Origin: CAG-882 sp050874385
GTDB lineage: Bacteria > Bacillota > Clostridia > Lachnospirales > Lachnospiraceae
Assembly (NCBI GenBank): GCA_050874385.1
Contig: JBNMKO010000008.1
Location: 1 to 64,000 of the forward strand
Length of the DNA stretch: 64,000 nt
Direction of reading: 5' to 3'
Of the stretch, positions 34,229 through 43,512 are shown piece after piece. Both the position numbers and the translations under genes were made by a program. The notes below the pieces were generated by a model, which searched no databases, was not told where the DNA came from, and was given only the letters and a program-made list of their open reading frames with translations. Every line of letters begins with the position of its first letter. The stretch's first letter is position 1.

Positions 34229-35701
34229 ATGAGCGATAATAAAAAATCAATTTGGAGCAATCCGTTTTTGCGCACGCGGATAAAATCGGATGACGTGAAG
34301 ATGCCGGAAATGCTTTTAGGCTACTTTATAGGGCCTTTTGGAGCGTTGCTTGCATCGGGTATTTTTACAAGTATTTTGCAGAACTATTTTACAGATGTTC
34401 TGAAAATGAACCTGACATTTCTTACAACTTTACAGTTGGTATCAACAATACTTATCGTGGTGGCAAACCTTGTTGTCGGACAGCTTATCGAGCGCACAAA
34501 GACTATGGCAGGAAAGGCGAGACCGTGGATACTTTTGTCGGCTTTTACAATGTCCGTGGCGAGTGTTTTGATGTTCATCGTTCCTTTTGAGGGGACGGCT
34601 AAGATGGTGTGGATTGCTATAGCGTACAATCTTTTCTATGCGGTTGCATATCCTATATACAACACAGCCAACTCGACGCTTATCCCGCTGTCGACAAGAA
34701 ACAGCAAACAGCGCGGTGTGCTCGCATCCTTCACCAACGTGGCAGGACTTGGCGTTATGGGAGCCGGCTCAATGGTTTTCCCAATCCTCGTGTCATTTGT
34801 GTTAAAGGAAAATCAGCACCTGTGGTTTGTGGCAATGCTTGCAATCGCAATATTTGCGGCGCTCACGATATTTTTACAGTATATGTTCACAAGGGAGCGT
34901 GTCACAGAGGAGCTTGCAAATGCGGCGCAGGCACAGGAAAATGGCAATACCGCACATGCACCGTCACTTGGAAAGCAGCTAAAGGCTGTTGTCAGCGAAA
35001 AGACATGGTGGATTGTCATGCTGTTCTACATAGGATTTCAGTGGAGCGGTGCAATAAAGAACGGTTCAATGTCATACTACTGTAAATGGGTGCTCGACAA
35101 TTCTTACACGGGCAGTGTGGACGCGTGGGGCGCATCGCAGTCACTTTTGTCAATAATGGGAGCAATTCCGATGGCAGTTGCGGCGGTTGCTGTCATTCCG
35201 CTTTGCAACAAATATGGAAAGAGAATTATCTGTATGCTCGGTATGCTTCTCGGAGCAGGCGGCGGTGTGATAGCAATCATAGGAAACGGAAACATTGTTC
35301 CTGTAGCTATCGGTGTAGCCCTAAAGTGTCTCGGCTCCGCACCGGCATGTTATATGATACTTGCTCTCCTTGCGGATGTTATAGACCACATAGAGTACAA
35401 GAGCCATATCCGTACAGATGGACTTACGATGTCAATCTACAGCTCCATAATGGTTGCCGGAACACCGATATGCAATGCCATATTCAGTGCTCTTTTAAAG
35501 GGAAGTGGCTACAACCAGAATGCCGATGTTGCACTTGGAGTTTTAGGACAGACACAGGCTGCACAGACAGCGATTTCAGTCAGCTATATATGGGTTGAGA
35601 CAATAGCGTATGTTATATGTGCAGTACTTATTTTCTTCTTCACCATCGAGAAAAATCTTCCTGATGAGCAGAAGGAAATAGAAAGCAGAAAAAATGCTTA
35701 A
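34229..35701 (+). CDS. GPH-family (MelB-like) glycoside:cation symporter
   Basis: This 490-residue protein has about 12 membrane helices and GPH/MelB-type sequence: VGQLIERTKTMAGKARPWIL in the loop after helix 2-3, NSKQRGVLASFTNVAG, and a late MILALLADVIDHIEYKSHIR, which carries the family's conserved acidic loop. Start at ATG 34229 behind GGAGG, in preference to GTG 34211. It likely imports the glycoside, or its sugars, with Na+ or H+ for the cytoplasmic GH3, GH2 and GH78 enzymes upstream. A terminator follows directly after the gene. Confidence 0.9.
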   Translation: MSDNKKSIWSNPFLRTRIKSDDVKMPEMLLGYFIGPFGALLASGIFTSILQNYFTDVLKMNLTFLTTLQLVSTILIVVANLVVGQLIERTKTMAGKARPWILLSAFTMSVASVLMFIVPFEGTAKMVWIAIAYNLFYAVAYPIYNTANSTLIPLSTRNSKQRGVLASFTNVAGLGVMGAGSMVFPILVSFVLKENQHLWFVAMLAIAIFAALTIFLQYMFTRERVTEELANAAQAQENGNTAHAPSLGKQLKAVVSEKTWWIVMLFYIGFQWSGAIKNGSMSYYCKWVLDNSYTGSVDAWGASQSLLSIMGAIPMAVAAVAVIPLCNKYGKRIICMLGMLLGAGGGVIAIIGNGNIVPVAIGVALKCLGSAPACYMILALLADVIDHIEYKSHIRTDGLTMSIYSSIMVAGTPICNAIFSALLKGSGYNQNADVALGVLGQTQAAQTAISVSYIWVETIAYVICAVLIFFFTIEKNLPDEQKEIESRKNA

Positions 35702-35731
35702 AGGCTTTTAACAGAAGAATTATTTTGGTAT

Positions 35732-35785
35732 AATCAGGGTATTAACGCTGTATGAAAAATATGGCTTTGGTACCCTGATATTTTG
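35732..35785 (+). terminator. Hairpin between symporter and LytTR gene
   Basis: The arms atcagggta and taccctgat (9 bp) are followed by attttgttt. The TATAAT at 35728-35733 overlaps the left arm, so the element may act as promoter-proximal attenuator as well as terminator. The same element survives in the remnant at 20418-20527. Confidence 0.5.
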
Positions 35786-35817
35786 TTTATTGGATTATTA
35801 TGAGATTGGTGTGAAAA

Positions 35818-36528
35818 ATGATACGAATTGCATTGGTTGAAGATGATGAAAATTATCAGAAAGAATTAACTGAATATTTGAAAAAGTACGAGAAGGAGAG
35901 CGGGGAAAAGTTCAATATATCCGTTTTTTCGGACGGCGATGAGATTGTGGAAAATTACAAGGCTGTGTATGACATTATACTTATGGATATTGAGATGACA
36001 TTCATGGACGGCATGACGGCGGCGGAGCATATAAGGGAGTATGACACAGAGGTTGTAATTATTTTTATCACAAATATGCCGCAGTATGTTATGAAGGGCT
36101 ACACTGTGGACGCGCTCGATTATGTTTTAAAACCTGTGAGCTACTATGCTTTTTCGCAGAAGATAAACCGTGCGCTTTCAAGGATGAAGCACAGAAGCAC
36201 AAAGTATATCACGGTTCCGATACGCGGCGGCGTGAAAAAATTCGATGTATCGAAACTGACATATATCGAGGTTCAGGACCATGACCTTGTGTACCACACG
36301 ATGGATGAGGATTTCAGGACTAAGGGGTCTCTCTCGGAGGTTGAGGAGGCACTCAAGGGCATGAATTTTTTCAGGTGCAACAAGTGTTATATTGTCAACC
36401 TTGAGTATGTGGAAACTGTGCAGGACTACGATGTAAATGTGGGCAATGTGTGGATACAGGTGAGCCGCGCAAAGAAAAAGGCGCTTCTTGACGCACTCAA
36501 CAATTACATGAGCGAGGTGAGCAAATGA
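35818..36528 (+). CDS. LytTR-family response regulator, paralogue 2
   Basis: This 236-residue protein has a receiver domain with acceptor Asp57 in IILMDIEMTFMDG and a LytTR domain from about residue 130 (KLTYIEVQDHDLVYHT, FFRCNKCYIVNLEYVE). It is the same length and layout as the regulator at 5840. Its stop overlaps the kinase start by 4 bases (ATGA). It stands directly behind the glycoside cluster and could control it, or the defence-like genes that follow; neither is shown by the sequence. Confidence 0.9.
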   Translation: MIRIALVEDDENYQKELTEYLKKYEKESGEKFNISVFSDGDEIVENYKAVYDIILMDIEMTFMDGMTAAEHIREYDTEVVIIFITNMPQYVMKGYTVDALDYVLKPVSYYAFSQKINRALSRMKHRSTKYITVPIRGGVKKFDVSKLTYIEVQDHDLVYHTMDEDFRTKGSLSEVEEALKGMNFFRCNKCYIVNLEYVETVQDYDVNVGNVWIQVSRAKKKALLDALNNYMSEVSK

Positions 36529-37847
36529 TGCCAAAGGAAGCAGTAAATCTCACAAACACGCCGGGAATATATTATTCCATCGCATATTTTATCAGCAGTT
36601 GTCTCTATATAAGCATGAATGTAAAGCGAAGAAATATGAGACAGATAGTGGGAATACTGGCGGCGATATTTGTTGTGCTGACCGCGTTTATATGCCTGAC
36701 AGACCAGATTAACGTGGTATTTTTTATACCTTGCATGGCGGTTGAGATATTTCTTATATGGCTGTCACTGTACCTTTGCTGTAAGATGGATTGGAGAAAG
36801 GCAGCCTATTTTTGCATACGCGCGTTTATTCTGGGCGAGCTGGCGGCATCATTAAACTGGCAGCTTTTTTATTACGGGCTTAACAACTGGAATGTGGAGT
36901 TAAATCTGTTTTGGAGTACGCTGTTTGTCGTGTGCTCCTATGGAATTGTGTATGTGACAATGTATTTTCTTGAGAGGAGTTATCGAAATGAGAACGCGAC
37001 ATTAAATATCGGTGGAAGGGACTTGCGGATATGTGTGTTTATAGGGCTGTTTGTGTACATGATGAGCAACGTGAGCTATGTCTTTGAGAACACACCGTTC
37101 AGCGGACAGCTCCCAGGGGAAATATTTATAATCAGAACTTTGGTTGACCTTGGAGGAGTCGGTATTTTGTTTGCATATCACATGCAGCTTCAGGAGGTCA
37201 AGATGAAGCTTGAGAACGAGTTTTTGTCAAACACGCTTCGCATGCAGTATGAAAATTATAAGCTTTCCGAGGAGAGTGTTGCGCTTGTAAATCAGAAATA
37301 TCACGACCTAAAACATCAGATTGCGACGCTGCGCGCGGCTGTCAACGAGGAGGAAAAGACGGCGTATCTTGACCAGATGGAGCAGGAGATTAAATGCTAC
37401 GAGGCGCAGAATAAGACCGGAAACCGCATACTCGACACAATCCTGACAGCCAAGACAATACAGTGTCAAAGTAACGGCATAAGTCTTACATGCGTGGCGG
37501 ACGGCAAGGAGTTGGAGTTCATGCAGGCTATGGATATCAGCGCGCTTTTCGGAAACGCGCTAGACAACGCCATAGAGAGCGTAAAAAAGATAAATGACCC
37601 ACAAAAACGCCTTATCCATGTGTCAGTTTCAAGACAGAAAAACTTCCTGCGCATCAAGATTGAGAATTGTTACGAGGGAGAACTTGAGTTCGAGAACGGA
37701 ATTCCAAAGACGACCAAGCAGGATAAGCGCTTTCATGGATATGGAATGAAGAGCATACGAAAAATAGTGGAGAAATATAACGGCTCTGTTACCGTGAACG
37801 CTAAGGACGGGTGGTTTGAACTTAGGATTTTGATGGTGGTGGGGTGA
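36525..37847 (+). CDS. GHKL-type sensor histidine kinase, paralogue 2
   Basis: This 440-residue protein has about six N-terminal membrane segments, then KYHDLKHQI with acceptor His260, and a GHKL ATPase domain with LFGNALDNAIESV and GYGMKSI. It is paralogous to 6564-7898 along its length and nearly identical in DNA to the fragment surviving at 20536-20632. The start has GAGGTG upstream. The DUF262 gene follows 35 bases after its stop. Confidence 0.9.
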   Translation: MMPKEAVNLTNTPGIYYSIAYFISSCLYISMNVKRRNMRQIVGILAAIFVVLTAFICLTDQINVVFFIPCMAVEIFLIWLSLYLCCKMDWRKAAYFCIRAFILGELAASLNWQLFYYGLNNWNVELNLFWSTLFVVCSYGIVYVTMYFLERSYRNENATLNIGGRDLRICVFIGLFVYMMSNVSYVFENTPFSGQLPGEIFIIRTLVDLGGVGILFAYHMQLQEVKMKLENEFLSNTLRMQYENYKLSEESVALVNQKYHDLKHQIATLRAAVNEEEKTAYLDQMEQEIKCYEAQNKTGNRILDTILTAKTIQCQSNGISLTCVADGKELEFMQAMDISALFGNALDNAIESVKKINDPQKRLIHVSVSRQKNFLRIKIENCYEGELEFENGIPKTTKQDKRFHGYGMKSIRKIVEKYNGSVTVNAKDGWFELRILMVVG

Positions 37848-37882
37848 ATTGCTATAATAATATTGATAAATGGAGGAAATAT

Positions 37883-39016
37883 ATGGAATCGGATAGGTTG
37901 GTAAAATATCTTGAGGGAGTTACTGTCCAGCAGTATAAATCGGATGTTGGCTTTAGAACTTTGGTAGAGAGCGTAAATGAGAATATGTATATTATTCCAA
38001 AGTATCAGAGAAAATATCGTTGGAATAAGGAGCAGGTTGTAAGTCTGGTAGAGTCATTGTTGCGAGGGCTTCCTATTCCGCCCATTTATACATGTAGAAA
38101 TTCGGATAATCAGTTGGAAATCTTGGATGGACAGCAGCGTGTGATGAGCTTGTTTTTTTATTATATAGGATATTTTTTGAATAGACAAAAAGAAAGTGCG
38201 ATAGATTTTTCTGAATTAGAAGTTGGAGATTCTTCTTTTGCAGATGCACTCAAAGAGCAGTTTCAGCTTGAAAAGCTTCATGTTAATTTAAAAGATATTG
38301 ACGGAGAAGATATAAATGTTGACTATAATTCGTTGCCCGTCGAGATAAAAAGGAAGGTTGACTATACAGCGATTACAGTTATTGAAATAAAAATTGGAAA
38401 AGAGGATAGACGCGAAAAAATATTACAAACTATTTTTGCCAATTTAAATAAAAACGGGGCACTTTTATCTCTGCAGGAACAGAGAAATGGGGTATATATA
38501 TGTGAGTTTTATGATATGCTTCATGATTTCAATAAGAAAAATGTACAATGGAGAAAGTTGTGGGGAAGAGAAGACGCGAAGGATAGGGATTTAGAGACAC
38601 TTCTCAGATTTTGCGCATTGAGAAAAAATATTGCTTTAATTGACATAAGTAATGGCAGATTGGAATTTAAAATAAATGGATATTACAGTTCTTATGCTGA
38701 ACTTATGGATAAATTTTCAAAAGAAGCCATAAATTTTACAGAAGAAGATATTAATCAATACAAAAAAAGTTTGGAAGGTTTTGTAAATTTATTTAATATA
38801 AATGTTGTTTTATCCTCAAAAGTAGCCTTGATGGAAGGCTTTTATGTTATTTATGAAAAATTGGGAATAAAAAAGGCAATTTCAAAGAAAATATTTGATT
38901 TGGTTCAAATATCGGAAGAATATAAAGAAAACAGCGGACAGCGTACAGTTAATATTAAAAAAATGAATGGAAGGTGGAATGCGGTATATGAAGTTTGGGA
39001 TAAATTTTCTGAATGA
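37883..39016 (+). CDS. DUF262 (GmrS/ParB-like) protein
   Basis: This 377-residue protein starts at ATG 37883 behind GGAGG, rather than at the 37844 frame start inside the kinase end. The N-terminal DUF262 domain has IPKYQRKYRW at 38-47 and the ParB/Srx-type DGQQR at 82-86, followed by an acidic helical C-terminal part. DUF262 proteins include the GmrS NTPase/nuclease half of type IV restriction enzymes and appear in several phage-defence loci. This one lacks the DUF1524 HNH part, but a separate HNH gene is two genes downstream. Its end overlaps the ATPase gene by 29 bases, indicating co-expression. Confidence 0.85.
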   Translation: MESDRLVKYLEGVTVQQYKSDVGFRTLVESVNENMYIIPKYQRKYRWNKEQVVSLVESLLRGLPIPPIYTCRNSDNQLEILDGQQRVMSLFFYYIGYFLNRQKESAIDFSELEVGDSSFADALKEQFQLEKLHVNLKDIDGEDINVDYNSLPVEIKRKVDYTAITVIEIKIGKEDRREKILQTIFANLNKNGALLSLQEQRNGVYICEFYDMLHDFNKKNVQWRKLWGREDAKDRDLETLLRFCALRKNIALIDISNGRLEFKINGYYSSYAELMDKFSKEAINFTEEDINQYKKSLEGFVNLFNINVVLSSKVALMEGFYVIYEKLGIKKAISKKIFDLVQISEEYKENSGQRTVNIKKMNGRWNAVYEVWDKFSE

Positions 39017-39938
39017 AATAGCAGATATGCTGCTTAAACGAAAATTGAAGTATGCAGATACGGTCATTATAGGTGATAACTCAAGCGGTAAATCATTATT
39101 ACTTAAAATTCTGATAGAAAAGTTCGGAATAAAGGATGAAATATATTTTATAGATGCCGTCAACAGAGGTTTTGATGCGGGGAAGGTTTTTAAGGAGGAG
39201 AAAAAGCCTGAATATAAGCGGACTATTGTTGATACCAGAATGAAATCAGAATATTTTAATTTGAAGGACTCATTTAACTGTTATGGAACTTCTACAGAGA
39301 GAGTGGAGCAGATATATTTTTTATATGAGGATAAATTGCAAAATTTGTTTGAAAAACTGACAAAGGATAATTACAAGGTGCTGCCGGGGGATGTTTTAGG
39401 GGAAGTAGAGTTTGGTGATACAAGGGGACTTTTATCCAGCGGATATCAGGCTATAACCCGTATTTTGTTGGAGCTGTTGTATTATCAGGATAAATGTATT
39501 GGATGTAAGAATATAACAGAGGCTACAGTGATAATAGATGAATTAGATGAATTTTTATCGCCATCCTACGCTTTTATGATTATGCCGTTTTTAAAGAAAA
39601 ACTTTCCAAAGATGAATTTCATTGTGACAACACATTCGTGTGATTTGGTGGCAGGAACACAGAATGCAAACCTCATTGCTCTAAATAACTCCAAATATGA
39701 AGTGATGGATATCAATGATTTTCAATCTATTTCGGAAGTTCAGATAATTTTTGACAGGGTATTTGGAGAACATTTGGTTGAAAAAAATGATATTGAAAAT
39801 GAGTTGAGACGTTTGCTAAACAATAAGATAAATAATGCTTGGAGTGAGAGCGACCAGTTGAGGCTGGAGAGTATTCAAAAAGGTTGTCTGAGTGCATCAC
39901 AGCAGATAATTTGCAGGCAGATATCTGAGTGGGATTAG
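38988..39938 (+). CDS. ABC/SMC-type ATPase of a putative defence trio
   Basis: This 316-residue protein has P-loop GDNSSGKS at 29-36, an ABC-signature-like LLSSGYQAITRI at 148-159, Walker B VIIDELDEFL at 181-190 and the switch TTH at 214-216. There is no TOPRIM domain or membrane segment. The set resembles PtuA/RloC/OLD-type ATPases that control a nuclease. ATG 38988 is preferred for its distance from GGTGG; 38979 is possible. It sits between the DUF262 and HNH genes. Confidence 0.8.
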   Translation: MKFGINFLNEIADMLLKRKLKYADTVIIGDNSSGKSLLLKILIEKFGIKDEIYFIDAVNRGFDAGKVFKEEKKPEYKRTIVDTRMKSEYFNLKDSFNCYGTSTERVEQIYFLYEDKLQNLFEKLTKDNYKVLPGDVLGEVEFGDTRGLLSSGYQAITRILLELLYYQDKCIGCKNITEATVIIDELDEFLSPSYAFMIMPFLKKNFPKMNFIVTTHSCDLVAGTQNANLIALNNSKYEVMDINDFQSISEVQIIFDRVFGEHLVEKNDIENELRRLLNNKINNAWSESDQLRLESIQKGCLSASQQIICRQISEWD

Positions 39939-39939
39939 T

Positions 39940-40015
39940 TCGAAAATACATCTAAGACAGCAAGACGTATTGCGATTTTTGGCATTGCAAAACAGTAGCA
40001 TGGGAGATTATTATG
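39940..40015 (+). repeat. Shortened copy of the symporter leader (source 34109-34231)
   Basis: It shares gaaaatacatctaagacag at the left and a tail close to gcaaaacagtagcatgg, then gagattattATG, with the 34.1-34.2 kb region. The middle is deleted. The copy supplies the hairpin and the ribosome-binding region of the HNH gene. Confidence 0.65.
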
Positions 40016-40804
40016 GATAATTACTTATGTCTTGAAATCCCGGAATTTCAGGTAAAGTATAGTAAACACAAGAAATACGGATATGAAAAAAGTGAAGAAA
40101 GAGAAAATTTAAAAGACATATTAAATAAGGCTTCTAAAGAGTATTGCATGTATTGCTATTCGCGTTTGAAAGTGGATAATAAATGGTATGGGAATTTAGA
40201 GCATGCAATAGAGAAAAGTAATTCTGATAAGCTGATTGAATGTATTCCGAATATAGGAATGTCGTGTTCAATATGTAATCAGACATTTAAAAGAATTGGG
40301 GAACGAAAGAGAAAAGTATCTCAATCAGCAAAAGATGAATTTGAAAAAAGTAGTAGATGTACAACTAAAAATAGAAAACAATGTACTGTTCCATGTAAGG
40401 CTTTGAGAAATTTACAAGTATCTTACAGCGGCATGGAGGATGCGGAAATTTTGTTACAGCCAATGGGTATTGAGCGAAAAGATTCTAATGAGTTGTTAGC
40501 TTTGCAGTATGATGTATTGAGGATGGAATTTTTGCCATGTACTATATTACATAATTATTCGGAGGAAGAACTACTATTTATAAATAGGCATATTAAACGA
40601 TTTCATCTAAATGACCCTAAGTATCGCACACATGCGTTGATAGATTTTGTAAAAAATGTGATTGATAATGGTGGAAAAATACCTGATTATGAATATAATA
40701 ATCTTGTTGTACAGCTTTTTGTGGATAAAATAAAGGAAAAGACACAGGAAGAAAGATTTGATATCTGCTGTAAAATTTATCCGATAATGTTTTTAAAGGC
40801 ATAG
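40013..40804 (+). CDS. HNH endonuclease-like protein
   Basis: In this 263-residue protein, Cys45/Cys48 (YCMYC), LEHAIEKS with His64, and Cys85/Cys88 followed by Asn (CSICNQTFK) make an HNH/zinc-binding fold. A second Cys cluster (CTTKNRKQCTVPC, 116-128) lies within a basic insert. This is the layout of PtuB-like and other defence HNH nucleases. It is the third gene of the DUF262-ATPase-HNH set. Its leader is a shortened copy of the symporter leader at 34.1 kb. DNA or RNA cleavage is inferred. Confidence 0.8.
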   Translation: MDNYLCLEIPEFQVKYSKHKKYGYEKSEERENLKDILNKASKEYCMYCYSRLKVDNKWYGNLEHAIEKSNSDKLIECIPNIGMSCSICNQTFKRIGERKRKVSQSAKDEFEKSSRCTTKNRKQCTVPCKALRNLQVSYSGMEDAEILLQPMGIERKDSNELLALQYDVLRMEFLPCTILHNYSEEELLFINRHIKRFHLNDPKYRTHALIDFVKNVIDNGGKIPDYEYNNLVVQLFVDKIKEKTQEERFDICCKIYPIMFLKA

Positions 40805-41073
40805 CGTAATTAATGAAAAACATGCAGAAAGTGGCTTTGTTGAGACAGGAAGATAAAAAATGCCATGAAATATGATGATGGAACATACCGCGACGATATC
40901 ATTATGTGAAAGAAATTAAGATAATGATTAAGAAAATATTGGTATATGGAAATTATTTTCTAGTGTGCTACTTTGCAGACAATTAATAGTTTTTGTAAAA
41001 TATAAAAATTGTAATGGAAGTTGGATAATACAGCTAAAATTTAATAAATAAAAATAAAATGCGAGGTAATTAT
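40805..41073. other. Intergenic region without a supported gene
   Basis: These 269 AT-rich bases hold only short frames, for example ATG at 40864 coding MKYDDGTYRDDIIM then stop. They could be debris of a gene, but no family is recognisable. The promoter of the M28 gene presumably lies at the right end. Confidence 0.4.
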
Positions 41074-43365
41074 ATGGACAGCTTGAGTGAAGAACGTATT
41101 AAGAATATATTGGACAGTGCCGATGTGGGATATTCCTACAATCTTGCAAAGGAGCTTGAGAACATAAGGAGCAATCCGGTGCTTGGCTACAGAAGTGCAG
41201 GCTCTAAGGCAGAACATGAGGCTGGGGAGCTTATCTTTAAAAGAATGGTTGAGGCTGGATTTTCAAATGTTCACAAGGACAGGGTAGATGTGGACGCGTG
41301 GGAGTTTAAGCGCGCGGTCATAAAGGCGAGTGTCGGGGGCGAGGAGCGGGAGCTTCAGCTTGGCGCATATCAGACGAATTTTGTTACGGACGGATATGAG
41401 AGTGTGCAGATTGTGGATGCGGGCAAAGGCACGCTTGAGGACTATGAGGAGCTTGAGCGTCTTGGAATAAATGTTGAGGGCAAGCTTGTCATGGCGGAAA
41501 TCAACCAGCGCGAGGAGTGGTGGATTAATTTTCCGGTTTATCAGGCAAAATTAAAGGGCGCAAAGGGCTTTATCGCTGTTCAGGCGGGCGGATATGGTGA
41601 GGTTGCGGAAAATGCGTTAAATGCGCAGGACATCGCAGGTCCATCTGATGCCCCGGCGTTTTCAATTTCTCGCGCTGATGCAGATTTTATAAAAAAGTGC
41701 ATGGCGCAGAGCGTTGACGTGAAAAATGCAGAGAACAGTGACGACAGGAAAGAAAGTAATAAAAAATGTGATGAAGACAAGCAATATGTGCAGTGCAAAA
41801 ATGCGGAATACAATGTATGTAATGGCAGGGAGTGTACTGTACTTTTTGATGCATACACGCGAGTTATGCCAAATGCCAGCTCATACAACATAGTGGGTGA
41901 AATTCCGGGTGAAAATCCCGAAAGAATGATACTGCTGTCAGGTCATTATGACTCATATTTTTCCGGTTTTCAGGATGACAACACGGCGGTGAGCATGCTT
42001 ATTGAGATAGGGCGCATGCTTATAAAGGGTAATTACAAGCCGCACAATACCATAATACTTTGTGCTATGGCGGCGGAAGAGTGGGGCGTGATAAATTCCA
42101 AGTATGACTGGTCGACGGGGGCTTATGAGGAGGTGTTTACCGTACACCCTGAATGGAAGGGAAAGGTTATTGCGGATTTGAACTTTGAGCTTCCGGCATT
42201 TGCACATGGAAATAAGGATTATGTGCGTTCAACCTACGAGTACAGGAATTTTTTCAGGAGAATATTGAAGGAATTTCCAGGAGATTTGCACGAGGCATAT
42301 CCTGACGGAGTGGGGACAAAGGCTCCTATACAGACATGGTCGGATGATTTCTCGGTTGCAATATCGGGTATTCCGTCGACGGTAAATGAGTTTGCGGGCG
42401 GAAAGTTTATGGAGTCTCACTATCACTCACAGTATGACAGCGATGAGTTCTATGATGAGAAAGTTTATCTTTTTCACCATAAACTGTATGCCTATATTTT
42501 GTTAAGGCTCGACAATCTGCACGTCGTTCCTGTGGACTTCACAATCGTGTCGGATGAGCTTTTGCACAGATTTGACAGGGAGATATGTGAGGATAGAGAG
42601 ATTGAGGATGAATTTATACAGGCAGTTACAGACCTGAAGGCAGAGGCGCAGAGGGTTAATGCTGTTGTCGAGGGGCGCAATTATTCGCAGGATGTACTTG
42701 CTCACGGCGATGACATGTACAGCAAAGATGATATGTGCAGTGATAGTGTTAACAATGGAGACAAGAGTGATATAAATAATGGATATGATGCTAAGATAGC
42801 ACCAAATAATGAGTGTAGTATGATAAGGGACGAGGATGATGTCCGCATTGAGACAGAGCTTTTAAAGGCTTTTGCACTTGCGCAGGATACACTTGTGACA
42901 TTGAACTGGCAGGACGATGTTTTGTTCCCTTATGAAACAGCCATGAACGATGTGGTATTTTTGGGCAAAGCCATAGATGCCCTCAGTTCCGAAAAGGATG
43001 CCGACAGGCCGCGTGTAAGAATAAAAAATGCACTTAACTGGATATACAGGATTGACAACAATCAGTATGCGTTCAAATTTGAGAAGGCTGTATATGAGTA
43101 TTTTACGGGATATGTGCTCAACCAGCCGCGCGAAAGGCTAAAATGGGGATATGGCAGGATAATCCACCACGAAAATCTCTATGATGTTGTGAGAAGCCTT
43201 ATCGACAAGCTGAATACAGATGATGCAAATGTGGATGTAAGCGATGAACTGTCAGTGTTAAAAGAGGCGAGGATGCGACAGCAGAATTATCTTGAACTGG
43301 ATATAAGAAATACGACACAGTATGTCAAGGAGATAACACAGGTTATACATAATTGCCTGTATTAG
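41074..43365 (+). CDS. M28-family metallopeptidase with PA-like insert
   Basis: This 763-residue protein starts at ATG 41074 behind GAGG and has no signal peptide. A PA-like domain (about 85-230, SRADADFIKKC) precedes the M28 catalytic domain. Zinc-ligand segments are LLSGHYDSY, GFQDDNTAVS, MAAEEWGV and SHYHSQYDSD. Two low-complexity Asp/Asn/Lys-rich inserts (about 216-260 and 555-590) interrupt it, and a helical C-terminal domain follows. M28 enzymes are aminopeptidases or carboxypeptidases, and substrate choice is open. A palindromic hairpin follows the gene. Confidence 0.85.
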   Translation: MDSLSEERIKNILDSADVGYSYNLAKELENIRSNPVLGYRSAGSKAEHEAGELIFKRMVEAGFSNVHKDRVDVDAWEFKRAVIKASVGGEERELQLGAYQTNFVTDGYESVQIVDAGKGTLEDYEELERLGINVEGKLVMAEINQREEWWINFPVYQAKLKGAKGFIAVQAGGYGEVAENALNAQDIAGPSDAPAFSISRADADFIKKCMAQSVDVKNAENSDDRKESNKKCDEDKQYVQCKNAEYNVCNGRECTVLFDAYTRVMPNASSYNIVGEIPGENPERMILLSGHYDSYFSGFQDDNTAVSMLIEIGRMLIKGNYKPHNTIILCAMAAEEWGVINSKYDWSTGAYEEVFTVHPEWKGKVIADLNFELPAFAHGNKDYVRSTYEYRNFFRRILKEFPGDLHEAYPDGVGTKAPIQTWSDDFSVAISGIPSTVNEFAGGKFMESHYHSQYDSDEFYDEKVYLFHHKLYAYILLRLDNLHVVPVDFTIVSDELLHRFDREICEDREIEDEFIQAVTDLKAEAQRVNAVVEGRNYSQDVLAHGDDMYSKDDMCSDSVNNGDKSDINNGYDAKIAPNNECSMIRDEDDVRIETELLKAFALAQDTLVTLNWQDDVLFPYETAMNDVVFLGKAIDALSSEKDADRPRVRIKNALNWIYRIDNNQYAFKFEKAVYEYFTGYVLNQPRERLKWGYGRIIHHENLYDVVRSLIDKLNTDDANVDVSDELSVLKEARMRQQNYLELDIRNTTQYVKEITQVIHNCLY

Positions 43366-43379
43366 AGGGATAGATATGA

Positions 43380-43444
43380 AAAGGGACACTTTTCCAATTA
43401 TTTTTAAGTTTTTATGTATAAAAATAATGGTAAAGTGTCCCTTT
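43380..43444. repeat. Long palindrome with GGGACACTTT arms, copy 1
   Basis: Left arm 43380-43405 (aaagggacactttt, then ccaattattttt) and right arm 43420-43444 form an imperfect stem of about 25 bp. It can act as terminator for the M28 gene. The same 12-base arms recur at 45836-45896. The -35 of the small peptide gene overlaps its right edge. Confidence 0.75.
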
Positions 43445-43469
43445 ACAATTTAATAAATAATGCTATACT
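43442..43469 (+). promoter_or_regulatory. Promoter of the small secreted peptide gene
   Basis: The -35 is TTTACA (43442-43447) and the -10 is TATACT (43464-43469), spaced by 16 bases. The -35 lies on the edge of the GGGACACTTT palindrome, so a protein binding the palindrome could control it. Confidence 0.55.
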
Positions 43470-43512
43470 TAATGCATTATATAAGTAATCAGTTGCTTGC
43501 AGGAGGTACTAT

